A DNA stretch of 13,662 nt from Actinomycetota bacterium (GTDB lineage Bacteria; Actinomycetota; Humimicrobiia; Humimicrobiales; Humimicrobiaceae), in contig JADHVN010000026.1 of NCBI GenBank assembly GCA_016783995.1, forward strand, positions 1 to 13,662, read 5' to 3'. The position numbers were made by a program, and so were the translations under genes. Positions within the stretch are counted from its first letter, which is position 1. Each line of letters starts with the position of its first letter. The notes under the pieces were generated by a model. It did no database searches. It saw only the letters and a program-made list of their open reading frames with translations, and was not told where the DNA came from. Below are positions 7,315 to 13,662 of the stretch, one piece after another.

Positions 7315-7626
7315 TTATGTCTGTTGTCCACACTTCCTACATATTCTTACTTTTTCACCCGAATCTTTAATCTCAAAACCTACACGCGAAAGTTTACCAC
7401 AATTGGGGCAAACAACTCTTACATTTGATAAATGAATAGGTCCTTCTTTACTTATAATACCCCCGGGTTGATTCTGGCCTTTTTTTCTGGTATGCCTTTT
7501 TATAATATTTATTCTTTCAATATAAATTTTATTTTTATCAGGCTCAATTCTTAGTACCTTACCAGTTTTCCCTTTATCTTTTCCACTGATTACCCTGACT
7601 TTATCATTCTTCTTTACCTTTAACAT
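7315..7626 (-). CDS. rplX: 50S ribosomal protein L24 with four-cysteine C-terminus
   Basis: L24 is an assembly-initiator protein of the 50S subunit near the exit tunnel. The 103-residue product has an N-terminal KOW motif (KVRVISGKDKGKTGKVLRI, about residues 9–27), the KRHTRKK and GGIISKEGPIHLSNV blocks, and a C-terminal pair of CxxC motifs (Cys73-Cys76 and Cys96-Cys99). This looks like a zinc ribbon, seen in some but not all L24 proteins. The ATG is at 7624–7626. It is 31 bp from rplN and 26 bp from rplE, the normal order. Confidence 0.96.
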   Translation of the reverse strand: MLKVKKNDKVRVISGKDKGKTGKVLRIEPDKNKIYIERINIIKRHTRKKGQNQPGGIISKEGPIHLSNVRVVCPNCGKLSRVGFEIKDSGEKVRICRKCGQQT

Positions 7627-7657
7627 TATCCTCTAACTCCCATATTTAAAACTTGTC

Positions 7658-8026
7658 TCAAACTACTTCAGGTGACAAAGATATAATTTTCATAAAATTC
7701 TTCTCTCTAAGTTCTCTTGCCACAGGTCCAAATATCCTTGTCCCCCTGGGATTATTTTGATCATCTATAATAACTGCAGCATTTTCATCAAACCTAATAT
7801 ATGACCCATCTCTTCTCCTGTAAATTTTCTTCGATCTCACCAGTACTGCCTTTACAATATCACTTTTTTTTACCACTCCGCCTGGGTTGGCAACTTTTAC
7901 AGTAGCAGTAAATATCTCCCCAATACGAGCATATTTTTTTCTCGATCCACCAAGAACCTTAATACATAAAATAATCCTGGCTCCAGTATTGTCTGCTACA
8001 TTCACTTTGCTTTCTGCTTGAATCAT
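7658..8026 (-). CDS. rplN: 50S ribosomal protein L14
   Basis: L14 is a highly conserved protein of the subunit interface; it contacts 16S rRNA and is the docking site of the silencing factor RsfS. The 122-residue product has the exact usual length, begins [17 protein letters not shown], and carries [18 protein letters not shown] and [16 protein letters not shown] blocks. The ATG at 8024–8026 is preceded by a modest AGAAGAG-type site. It follows rpsQ by 13 bp. Confidence 0.97.
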   Translation of the reverse strand: MIQAESKVNVADNTGARIILCIKVLGGSRKKYARIGEIFTATVKVANPGGVVKKSDIVKAVLVRSKKIYRRRDGSYIRFDENAAVIIDDQNNPRGTRIFGPVARELREKNFMKIISLSPEVV

Positions 8027-8039
8027 CTTAAACTCTTCT

Positions 8040-8294
8040 CTACTCCGCTTTCTTGACTACTTCTAATATTCTCCAACTCTTCGTTTTACTGAGAGGCCTG
8101 GTTTCAACTATTTTAACTACATCTCCTAATTTACCAATGCCCTCGGGGTCATGAGCTTTTAACTTGTTAATCTTCTTTAAAATTTTCTTATATAAAGGGT
8201 GTTTGTAATAGGATTCCACAGCAACAGAAATAGTTTTATCCATTTTGTCACTAACTACAATTCCAACTTTTACTTTTCTTTTTCCTCTTTCCAA
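8040..8294 (-). CDS. rpsQ: 30S ribosomal protein S17
   Basis: S17 is a primary 16S rRNA binding protein with an OB fold, important early in 5'-domain assembly. The 84-residue product has [21 protein letters not shown] near the start, the HPLYKK loop, and [20 protein letters not shown], all typical. The start is TTG (8292–8294), four bases after AAGGGAGG, giving MERGKRK. It follows rpmC by 13 bp, part of the standard rplP-rpmC-rpsQ-rplN run. Confidence 0.96.
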   Translation of the reverse strand: MERGKRKVKVGIVVSDKMDKTISVAVESYYKHPLYKKILKKINKLKAHDPEGIGKLGDVVKIVETRPLSKTKSWRILEVVKKAE

Positions 8295-8307
8295 AAAACC
8301 TCCCTTA

Positions 8308-8538
8308 TTATTTTCTTCCAGCTTTCTGTTTGCTGGCTTTTTTATTTATACCAAGCTCTTTTTCCCTTATTAAAGTACTTATTCTTGCAATATCTTTCTT
8401 TGATTTTTTTATTGCCATAGAATTCTCTAATTGCCCTGTCGATTTCTTAAACTTTAATGAAAAGAGATTTTTTTTAACTTCAGCTAATTTCATTTCCAGC
8501 TCTTCTTTAGTTTTTTCTCTTATCTCATTTGTTTTCAT
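8308..8538 (-). CDS. rpmC: 50S ribosomal protein L29
   Basis: L29 is a helical protein beside the peptide exit tunnel, near the docking site for trigger factor and SRP. The product is a two-helix hairpin with [26 protein letters not shown] and the second-helix block [15 protein letters not shown] lysine-rich tail ([11 protein letters not shown]) follows. I start it at the ATG at 8536–8538, giving 76 residues, because AGGTGG lies five bases upstream. An in-frame GTG at 8545–8547 falls inside that binding site and is unlikely. It follows rplP by 22 bp. Confidence 0.92.
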   Translation of the reverse strand: MKTNEIREKTKEELEMKLAEVKKNLFSLKFKKSTGQLENSMAIKKSKKDIARISTLIREKELGINKKASKQKAGRK

Positions 8539-8560
8539 CTTTTCCACCTAAAAAGCACTA

Positions 8561-8977
8561 TTATTCCTCACTAACAAATTTTGTTTTAATAGAAATTTTT
8601 TGTGCAGCCAGCCTTATTGCCTCTTTTGCAACCTTCATACTCACTCCTGATAATTCAAACATAACTTTACCAGGCTTTATAACTGCCACCCATTGTTCAG
8701 GAGCACCTTTTCCTCCGCCCATTCTAGTTTCAGCAGGCTGTTTAGTATAAGGCTTATGTGGAAAAATATTTATCCACACCTTGCCGCCTCTTTTTATAAA
8801 TCTCGTTAAAGCAATCCTTGCAGCCTCAATTTGTCTGCTTGTTATCCACCCAGGTTCCAAAGCCTGCAGTCCATATTCTCCAAATAAAAGCTTTTTCCCA
8901 CCTTTTGCAAGACCTTTCATTCTTCCTCTCTGAGTTTTTCTATATTTTACTCTCTTAGGCATTAACATTGCTGCCAT
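8561..8977 (-). CDS. rplP: 50S ribosomal protein L16
   Basis: L16 organises the A-site region of the 50S subunit and is among the last proteins added. The 138-residue product carries [39 protein letters not shown], and the [19 protein letters not shown] block in which the conserved Arg that is hydroxylated in E. coli lies. The ATG at 8975–8977 (MAAMLMPKR) is chosen because AGGAG lies six bases upstream. Many homologues begin at MLMPKR, which here would be the ATG at 8966–8968 and three residues shorter. Confidence 0.95.
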   Translation of the reverse strand: MAAMLMPKRVKYRKTQRGRMKGLAKGGKKLLFGEYGLQALEPGWITSRQIEAARIALTRFIKRGGKVWINIFPHKPYTKQPAETRMGGGKGAPEQWVAVIKPGKVMFELSGVSMKVAKEAIRLAAQKISIKTKFVSEE

Positions 8978-9004
8978 AATTATCTCCTAATTTGAAACTT
9001 TCTT

Positions 9005-9679
9005 TTATTTTTTTATTTCAGCTGTTTCCTTTTTCTCACTAATTTCTTTTTTATCTAGTATCACATCTCCAAGATATATCCAAACCTTTACTCCAATTTT
9101 CCCAAAAGTAGTATTTGACTCCGCAATTCCATAATCAATATCTGCTCTTAAAGTATGCAGCGGCACTCTGCCTTCTCTATACCACTCTGTCCTTGCCATT
9201 TCTGCCCCACCTAATCTACCTGAACATTGAATCCTAATACCTTTAGCACCTGCCTTTAAAGCAAAAGACACAGATTTCTTCATAGCCTTTCTAAAACTAA
9301 CTCTTCCTTCTAACTGAGAAGCAATATTTTCAGCTACAAGTTTTGCTATAAGTTCAGGTTTTTTAACCTCTATTATATTCAATTGAATGTCTTTCATTAC
9401 CTTTTTCTGTAACATATCTTTAATATCATTAATATTGGCACCTCTTTTACCAATAACTATTCCTGGCTTGGAAGTATATACATCAACCTTTACTTCTTCA
9501 GCTGTTCTTTCTATTTCTATTCTTGCAACACCGGCACCAGATAATTGATCAGTTAATGCTCCCCTTATTTTTAAATCTTCATTCAGCAGTTTTGCGTAAT
9601 CTTTTGTTGCAAACCATCGGGATTGCCATCCTTTATTTATTCCTAATCTTAAACCATTAGGATTAACTTTTTGCCCCAT
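9005..9679 (-). CDS. rpsC: 30S ribosomal protein S3
   Basis: S3 forms part of the mRNA entry tunnel and has mRNA-unwinding and proofreading roles. The 224-residue product begins [14 protein letters not shown] and has a KH domain with GKRG at 77–80. The C-terminal signature [10 protein letters not shown] (154–163) is followed by [20 protein letters not shown] short Lys/Glu tail ends it. A longer reading from 9715 (MYLMERKRR…) would overlap rplV. The ATG at 9677–9679, with GAGGAGG eight bases upstream, matches the family start. Only four bases separate it from the rplV stop. Confidence 0.96.
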   Translation of the reverse strand: MGQKVNPNGLRLGINKGWQSRWFATKDYAKLLNEDLKIRGALTDQLSGAGVARIEIERTAEEVKVDVYTSKPGIVIGKRGANINDIKDMLQKKVMKDIQLNIIEVKKPELIAKLVAENIASQLEGRVSFRKAMKKSVSFALKAGAKGIRIQCSGRLGGAEMARTEWYREGRVPLHTLRADIDYGIAESNTTFGKIGVKVWIYLGDVILDKKEISEKKETAEIKK

Positions 9680-9683
9680 TTTT

Positions 9684-10031
9684 CTAAGCCTCCTCTTTCT
9701 TTCCATCAGATACATATACAGTTATGTGAGAGGTTCTCTTTCTAATTCTAGTTGCCCTTCCTCTCGCCCTGGGCTTGAATCTCTTTAAAGTTGGACCCTC
9801 ATTTACATATATCTCATAAATAAACAAATCGTCCTCATTCATCTTAAAATTTTCAACAGCATTAGCAGCAGCACTCTGTATGGCTTTTCTTACAGCAGCA
9901 GCTGCAGTTCTTGGTGTAAAAGTTAATATATCTACAGCTTCCTGCACTGATCTGTCCTTAATTAAATCTATAACATATTTTACTTTTCTTGGTGACATCC
10001 TTATATATTTCTCAACTGTTTTTACTTCCAA
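9684..10031 (-). CDS. rplV: 50S ribosomal protein L22
   Basis: L22 has a long beta-hairpin that lines the exit tunnel, where macrolide-resistance changes occur. The 115-residue product has [17 protein letters not shown] near the start, the [16 protein letters not shown] helix, [18 protein letters not shown] (the hairpin) and [12 protein letters not shown]. Nothing unusual is seen in the hairpin. The start is TTG (10029–10031), about seven bases from GAGAGGAA; no ATG gives the right length. It is 36 bp after rpsS and 4 bp before rpsC. Confidence 0.95.
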   Translation of the reverse strand: MEVKTVEKYIRMSPRKVKYVIDLIKDRSVQEAVDILTFTPRTAAAAVRKAIQSAAANAVENFKMNEDDLFIYEIYVNEGPTLKRFKPRARGRATRIRKRTSHITVYVSDGKKEEA

Positions 10032-10067
10032 AATGCAATTCCTCTCATCTTGTATCTTTTCTGTTTA

Positions 10068-10358
10068 TTACTTCACCGTCGTTGTCTTTTCACTCTTACC
10101 TTTATAAATATGGGGTCTTATAGACCTGGTTTGAGCAAACTCTCCTAATTTATGACCTACCATTGCTTCTGATATAAATACGGGAATATGTTTCCTGCCA
10201 TCATGTACAGCAATTGTATGGCCCACCATCTCTGGAAATATAGTTGAACTCCTTGACCATGTTTTAATAATTTTTTTAGTACTGGATTCATCCATTATTT
10301 TTACTTTTTCAAAAAGTTTACTATCAATATATGGCCCTTTTTTTAAAGACCTGGACAT
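10068..10358 (-). CDS. rpsS: 30S ribosomal protein S19
   Basis: S19 pairs with S13 in the 30S head near the A-site tRNA. The 96-residue product begins [19 protein letters not shown] and has [45 protein letters not shown], the universal core. The ATG at 10356–10358 lies five bases after GGAGGG. It is separated from rplB by 114 bp, unusually wide for this position, so it may have additional control or a weak promoter of its own. Confidence 0.97.
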   Translation of the reverse strand: MSRSLKKGPYIDSKLFEKVKIMDESSTKKIIKTWSRSSTIFPEMVGHTIAVHDGRKHIPVFISEAMVGHKLGEFAQTRSIRPHIYKGKSEKTTTVK

Positions 10359-10380
10359 TTCTACCCTCCGCTAAATCAAT

Positions 10381-10410
10381 ATAATATAAAATAAATATAC
10401 CTTACATAAA
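10381..10410 (-). promoter_or_regulatory. Possible weak promoter in the rplB–rpsS gap
   Basis: TTTATG (10405–10410) and TATATT (10383–10388) lie 16 bases apart on the minus strand; TATTAT at 10381–10386 with an 18-base spacer is an alternative -10. The -35 matches consensus poorly. In DNA this AT-rich such pairs occur by chance. The main support is that the gap is unusually long for this operon. Confidence 0.2.
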
Positions 10411-10472
10411 CATCCCATAAAAAATTTTTACTATAAACCCTAATTTTAGAATTATCAGCCTCTTCTCTTCCA

Positions 10473-11300
10473 TCAGCTTCTTCTTTTTATAATAAATTTA
10501 TCACTTGCTTTATTTTTTTTCCTGGTTTTATAACCAAGAGTTGGTTTGCCCCAGGGAGTAACTGGATCCCTTCCTGATGTTTTATTTTTACCTTCTCCAC
10601 CCCCATGCGGATGGTCATGAGGATTCATTGCCGTTCCTCTAACGGTAGGTCTTATACCCAGCCATCTTTTCCTTCCTGCTTTCCCCAACTTTATTATTCC
10701 ATGTTCAGTATTTCCAACCTGTCCAATAGATGCTCTACATCTAATATCTACCATCCTAACTTCCCCGGACGGCAATTTCACTTGAGCATATTTCCCTTCT
10801 CTAGCTAAAAGTTGAGTTTCTCCTCCTGCAGACCTTACCAGTTCCGCACCTTTGCCTTCCTTCAGCTCAATATTATGAATAATAGTCCCTACAGGAATAT
10901 TCTTTAAAGGCAGGCAATTTCCAGGCATTATATCCACTTTTTCACCTGATATTACCGTATCTCCAACCTTTAACTTTTTAGGAGCAACTATATATCTTCT
11001 TTCACCATCCCTGTATTTTAAAAGAGCAATCCTTGCACTTCTATTAGGATCATACTCAATAGATTCAACTATTGAAGGTATATTATCCTTTCTTCTTTTA
11101 AAATCAATAATTCTATATAACCTTTTATGCCTTCCTCCACTATGCCTCATAGTTATTCTGCCATTATTGTTCCTGCCAGCTTTCCTTTTTAAAGGCATTG
11201 TTAAATATTTTTCAGGCTTTTTCTTAGTTAAAACAGAATAATCTGAAACTGTTGCAAGTCTCCTGCCAGGTGTTGTAGGTTTATATTTTTTTAAAGCCAA
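10473..11300 (-). CDS. rplB: 50S ribosomal protein L2
   Basis: L2 is required for subunit association and peptidyl-transferase activity. The 275-residue product begins at [11 protein letters not shown] and has [32 protein letters not shown], the [22 protein letters not shown] block and [10 protein letters not shown] with the conserved histidine. It ends with a basic tail (KFIIKRRS). I place the start at TTG 11298–11300 (MALKKYKP), with GGGGG eight bases upstream. An in-frame TTG at 11313–11315 overlaps that binding site and would add five non-family residues. It follows rplW by 22 bp. Confidence 0.95.
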   Translation of the reverse strand: MALKKYKPTTPGRRLATVSDYSVLTKKKPEKYLTMPLKRKAGRNNNGRITMRHSGGRHKRLYRIIDFKRRKDNIPSIVESIEYDPNRSARIALLKYRDGERRYIVAPKKLKVGDTVISGEKVDIMPGNCLPLKNIPVGTIIHNIELKEGKGAELVRSAGGETQLLAREGKYAQVKLPSGEVRMVDIRCRASIGQVGNTEHGIIKLGKAGRKRWLGIRPTVRGTAMNPHDHPHGGGEGKNKTSGRDPVTPWGKPTLGYKTRKKNKASDKFIIKRRS

Positions 11301-11322
11301 ATTTATTACCCCCAATTACTTA

Positions 11323-11610
11323 CTAAACTGATTCAAAGAATTCTATTTTATCCTTTTTGCCAATAGTTACTACAGCTTTCTTTTTCCTGGAATTCTTTCC
11401 AATAGATCTTCCTAACTTTTTAGGCTTAGGTTTTACATTTATTGTACTAATTTTTAAAACTTTTACATTAAAAACTTGTTCAATAGCCCTTTTTACTTCA
11501 CTTTTTTTTGCTCTTATATCTATATAAAAAGAGTAACGCCTATCCTGAACCATCGAATAACTTTTCTCTGAAACTATTGGTGACAAAATTATATCTCTAG
11601 GATCCTTCAT
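11323..11610 (-). CDS. rplW: 50S ribosomal protein L23
   Basis: L23 surrounds the exit tunnel and is the docking site for trigger factor and SRP. The 95-residue product has DIILSPIVSEKSY at the start, RYSFYIDIRAKKSEVKRAIEQVFNVKVLKI, and the RSIGKNSRKKKAVVTI loop. The length is normal. The ATG at 11608–11610 lies inside the end of rplD; the two genes overlap by 14 bases, which suggests that L23 translation follows termination on rplD. Confidence 0.96.
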   Translation of the reverse strand: MKDPRDIILSPIVSEKSYSMVQDRRYSFYIDIRAKKSEVKRAIEQVFNVKVLKISTINVKPKPKKLGRSIGKNSRKKKAVVTIGKKDKIEFFESV

Positions 11611-12235
11611 TAGCTAACCCCCCGACCAATTCAGTTAGCGAATTTTTAGTAAAAACCAGATAATCCGAAATCAAAATATTGTAAGTATTTAAACTTCTTG
11701 CGCTGGTTACTAAAACATTTTCAATATTCCTAAAAGATTTAGCTTCGTCTCCACTTGTATTTTCAAGAATTACCAACACTTTCTTATCAATTAACTTAAA
11801 TTTTTCCAATATTTCATATGCCTTCTTTGTTTTAGGCTTTTTAAAAGCTAATTTATCCAGTACTATAATTTTCTTTTCCTTAAATTTTTCAGACATTGCT
11901 ATAAATTTAGATTTTTTTATTACTTTTTTATTCAATTTAAACGAATAATTCCTGGGTTTAGGCCCAAATACAACTCCTCCACCCTTCCATATGGGAGATC
12001 TAATTGAACCCGCTCTGGCATTACCAGTACCCTTCTGGCGCCATGGTTTTCTTCCTCCGCCTCTAACCTCGCTTCTTCCTTTGGTACTTGAAGTTCCAGA
12101 TCTGATAGATGCTAAATATCTCCTGACTTCCTGATAAAGAATTTCATTATTACTTTCTTGTTTTACTATTTCATTAGAGATATTTATTTTTTCTATTTCC
12201 TTGCCTTTTAAATCTAAAACATCAAGGCTTGCCAT
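11597..12235 (-). CDS. rplD: 50S ribosomal protein L4
   Basis: L4 reaches into the exit tunnel with a long loop. In E. coli it also represses the S10 operon by binding its leader. The 212-residue product has RRYLASIRSGTSSTKGRSEVRGGGRKPWRQKGTGNARAGSIRSPIWKGGGVVFGPKPR, the tunnel loop, followed by the globular domain. The ATG at 12233–12235 is preferred because AGGAG lies six bases away. An in-frame GTG one codon upstream is too close to the site. The stop lies within rplW. With only a short leader before rplC, an E. coli-type L4 control element is not evident. Confidence 0.95.
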   Translation of the reverse strand: MASLDVLDLKGKEIEKINISNEIVKQESNNEILYQEVRRYLASIRSGTSSTKGRSEVRGGGRKPWRQKGTGNARAGSIRSPIWKGGGVVFGPKPRNYSFKLNKKVIKKSKFIAMSEKFKEKKIIVLDKLAFKKPKTKKAYEILEKFKLIDKKVLVILENTSGDEAKSFRNIENVLVTSARSLNTYNILISDYLVFTKNSLTELVGGLANEGS

Positions 12236-12260
12236 CACATTCTCCTATAATAAAATAAAT

Positions 12261-12890
12261 TTATTTACTAATTTTTTTTATAAAAACCATACTTCCTGCT
12301 GATCCTGGGACACTTCCTTTAACAAAAATTATATTTTGATCTTCTACAACATCCATTATTTCAGTCCCAGGCATTGTAATTTTGTTATTTCCCATTCTTC
12401 CAGGCATTTTTTTCCCTTTAAGTACTTTTGCTGGAGTAGAACACATACCAATTGCCCCGGGTAATCTGTGACTATGGGAACCATGGGACATCCTGCCTCT
12501 ATGAAAATTATGTCTCTTTATTACACCGCTAAATCCCTTGCCTTTAGAATACCCAGTTACTTTAACTTTATCCCCAATCTTAAATATCTTAATGTCAATG
12601 TTCTCACCAACATTATATTCTTTATCAAATTTATCCACCCTTATTTCTCTTAAATATTTTTTTGGCTCTACCTTCACCTTATTGTAAATTCCCTTAATTG
12701 GCTTTTTTATACTTTTTTGCTTTACCTGCTCAAAACCAACCTTAAGAGCATTGTAACCATCCTTCTCGTCTTTTTTTATCTGCACTATCACACATGGCTT
12801 GGTTTCAATAGCTGTTACATACATAGCATTGCCCTTTTTATCAAAAATCTGCGTAGAACCAATTTTTTTTCCATATATTGCGTTAACCAT
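12261..12890 (-). CDS. rplC: 50S ribosomal protein L3
   Basis: L3 is an assembly initiator whose long loop reaches the peptidyl-transferase centre. The 209-residue product has GKKIGSTQIFD at the start, VTGYSKGKGFSGVIKRHNF, RGRMSHGSHSHRLPGAIG and the PGRMGNNKITM loop. The ATG at 12888–12890 follows a modest GAGAGTGAT site. It is the first gene downstream of a near-consensus promoter at 12929–12957, so this gene, not rpsJ, may head the main transcript of the S10 cluster. Confidence 0.96.
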   Translation of the reverse strand: MVNAIYGKKIGSTQIFDKKGNAMYVTAIETKPCVIVQIKKDEKDGYNALKVGFEQVKQKSIKKPIKGIYNKVKVEPKKYLREIRVDKFDKEYNVGENIDIKIFKIGDKVKVTGYSKGKGFSGVIKRHNFHRGRMSHGSHSHRLPGAIGMCSTPAKVLKGKKMPGRMGNNKITMPGTEIMDVVEDQNIIFVKGSVPGSAGSMVFIKKISK

Positions 12891-12928
12891 CTTTACATCA
12901 CTCTCAAAAAAATAAAAACAAAGAAGCT

Positions 12929-12957
12929 ATTATATAGTCTCTTTTTAAATCTTTCAA
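12929..12957 (-). promoter_or_regulatory. Near-consensus sigma-A type promoter upstream of rplC
   Basis: On the minus strand TTGAAA (12952–12957) and TATAAT (12929–12934) are separated by exactly 17 bases. The -10 is perfect and the -35 matches four of six. Directly upstream of the -35 is an A/T-tract stretch (about 12958–12975) that resembles an UP element. Transcription would start near 12922, leaving a leader of only about 30 bases before the rplC ATG. Placement in a true intergenic gap supports it. Confidence 0.8.
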
Positions 12958-13020
12958 TACTTAAAAAAAATTCAAGTCTATATTCTAGAACAATTAAAAA
13001 TACTTCACTAAAAAACTAGC

Positions 13021-13341
13021 TTAAGATTTTATTTCTATATCCACACCTGCTGACAAACTAAGCCTCATAAGTAGATCAACTGTTTTGGGAGATGGATCTA
13101 TTATATCTATAAGTCTCTTATGCACCCTTATTTCAAAGTGCTCCCTCGAATCTTTGTTCACATGTGGAGACCTTATCACACAATATACATTTTTTTTATT
13201 TGGCAGCGGAATAGGTCCGGAAACTTTAGCACCTGAATTTTCAACAGTTTCTACTATTTTTTTTGCTGACCTATCTATTACTTCATGGTCATAAGCTTTT
13301 AATTTAATCCTAATTTTCTGTCCCAGTTTAGCTGGTGACAT
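13021..13341 (-). CDS. rpsJ: 30S ribosomal protein S10 (NusE)
   Basis: S10 is a 30S head protein and, as NusE, a transcription antitermination factor that links RNA polymerase and the ribosome through NusB and NusG. The 106-residue product has [60 protein letters not shown] and the DIDPSP-like and VDIEIK endings. The ATG at 13339–13341 has AGGAGGA five to six bases upstream. It is 44 bp after tuf and 130 bp before rplC. With a promoter in that second gap, rpsJ may be mainly co-transcribed with tuf. Confidence 0.97.
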   Translation of the reverse strand: MSPAKLGQKIRIKLKAYDHEVIDRSAKKIVETVENSGAKVSGPIPLPNKKNVYCVIRSPHVNKDSREHFEIRVHKRLIDIIDPSPKTVDLLMRLSLSAGVDIEIKS

Positions 13342-13385
13342 AAAATTCCTCCTACTTTATAATGACTTCATATATATTCTTTTAT

Positions 13386-13662
13386 TTACTCTATTATCTT
13401 AGTTATACTGCCTGCACCTATAGTCCTTCCGCCTTCACGAACAGCAAACCTCAGACCCTCTTCCATGGCAATAGGGGCTATCAGTTTTACTTCCATTTCA
13501 GTATTGTCTCCAGGCATTATCATCTCTACACCTTCAGAAAGAGCAATGTTTCCTGTAACATCTGTTGTTCTAAAATAAAACTGTGGCCTGTATCCTGTAA
13601 AGAATGGTGTATGGCGCCCGCCTTCATCTTTAGAGAGCACATATACCTGTGCTTTAAAATGA
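13386..13662 (-). CDS. tuf: Elongation factor Tu, C-terminal fragment (runs off right edge)
   Basis: EF-Tu delivers aminoacyl-tRNA to the ribosome. Only the last 91 residues are visible, all in domain III. They read [15 protein letters not shown] at the edge, then [63 protein letters not shown], which are near-invariant. The GTP-binding domain lies outside the window. The stop is followed after 44 bp by rpsJ. Linkage of tuf to rpsJ joins the str and S10 operons, as in many bacteria. Confidence 0.97.
   Translation of the reverse strand, partial: HFKAQVYVLSKDEGGRHTPFFTGYRPQFYFRTTDVTGNIALSEGVEMIMPGDNTEMEVKLIAPIAMEEGLRFAVREGGRTIGAGSITKIIE

Noticed and set aside
9680..9715. N-terminal extension of S3 upstream of MGQKV
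   Set aside because: It overlaps the end of rplV, lacks a binding site, and the standard ATG with GAGGAGG upstream explains the start.
10373..10420. A 15-codon open frame (starting MGCLCKV) in the rplB–rpsS gap, ending just before the rpsS binding site
   Set aside because: No Shine-Dalgarno at proper distance and AT-rich composition makes such short frames common; a leader peptide cannot be supported.
12717..13019. Plus-strand open frame spanning the rpsJ–rplC gap
   Set aside because: Mostly antisense to rplC; the gap portion is AT-rich promoter DNA, and the Ser/Lys/Leu-rich translation has no recognisable domain.
12958..13020. Possible terminator after rpsJ
   Set aside because: There are T runs, but the stems I could draw are only 4 bp of mostly A-T pairs, too weak to call.
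1..13662. Mobile elements, CRISPR arrays, tRNA or rRNA genes, toxin or defence systems
   Set aside because: None seen: no repeated spaced units, no transposase-like frames, no cloverleaf, and nearly every base belongs to a housekeeping gene.

Overview
This window is one long, gene-dense block of translation and secretion genes, all read from the minus strand. It is the classic bacterial S10–spc–alpha ribosomal-protein super-operon. Read in the direction of transcription (right to left) it begins inside tuf (EF-Tu, 3' end only) and continues rpsJ, rplC, rplD, rplW, rplB, rpsS, rplV, rpsC, rplP, rpmC, rpsQ, rplN, rplX, rplE, rpsN, rpsH, rplF, rplR, rpsE, rplO, secY, adk, map, infA, rpmJ, rpsM, rpsK and the first 29 codons of rpsD. 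rpoA and rplQ would be expected beyond the left edge. No plus-strand gene is convincing; the plus-strand open frames are antisense shadows of lysine-rich genes.

The DNA is strongly AT-rich, with heavy use of AUA and AAA codons and good AGGAGG-type ribosome binding sites. The secY-adk-map-infA-rpmJ-rpsM-rpsK-rpsD order, the 61-residue zinc-ribbon S14 and the zinc-LID adenylate kinase resemble Gram-positive-type lineages. The lack of rpmD (L30) between rpsE and rplO argues against an ordinary Bacillota or Actinomycetota genome. An AT-rich uncultured bacterial lineage is plausible, but I cannot name it from sequence alone.

The genes work as one programme. They supply most of the small- and large-subunit core proteins (S3, S5, S8, S10, S11, S13, S14, S17, S19; L2–L6, L14–L16, L18, L22–L24, L29, L36), plus initiation factor IF-1, elongation factor Tu, the SecY channel, methionine aminopeptidase, which trims nascent chains, and adenylate kinase. 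Spacing is mostly 0–50 bp, with ATGA overlaps at secY/adk and adk/map. Three wider gaps stand out: rpsJ–rplC (130 bp, with a near-consensus promoter), rplB–rpsS (112–114 bp) and map–infA (125 bp).

I found no new multi-gene system. The items worth a second look are regulatory or compositional: an apparent AUU start codon for infA, a promoter that separates rpsJ from the rest of the S10 operon, the missing rpmD, and non-AUG starts in 11 of 28 genes. Start codons were reassigned for infA, rpmC, rpsC, rplB and rplD from ribosome binding site spacing and family length.
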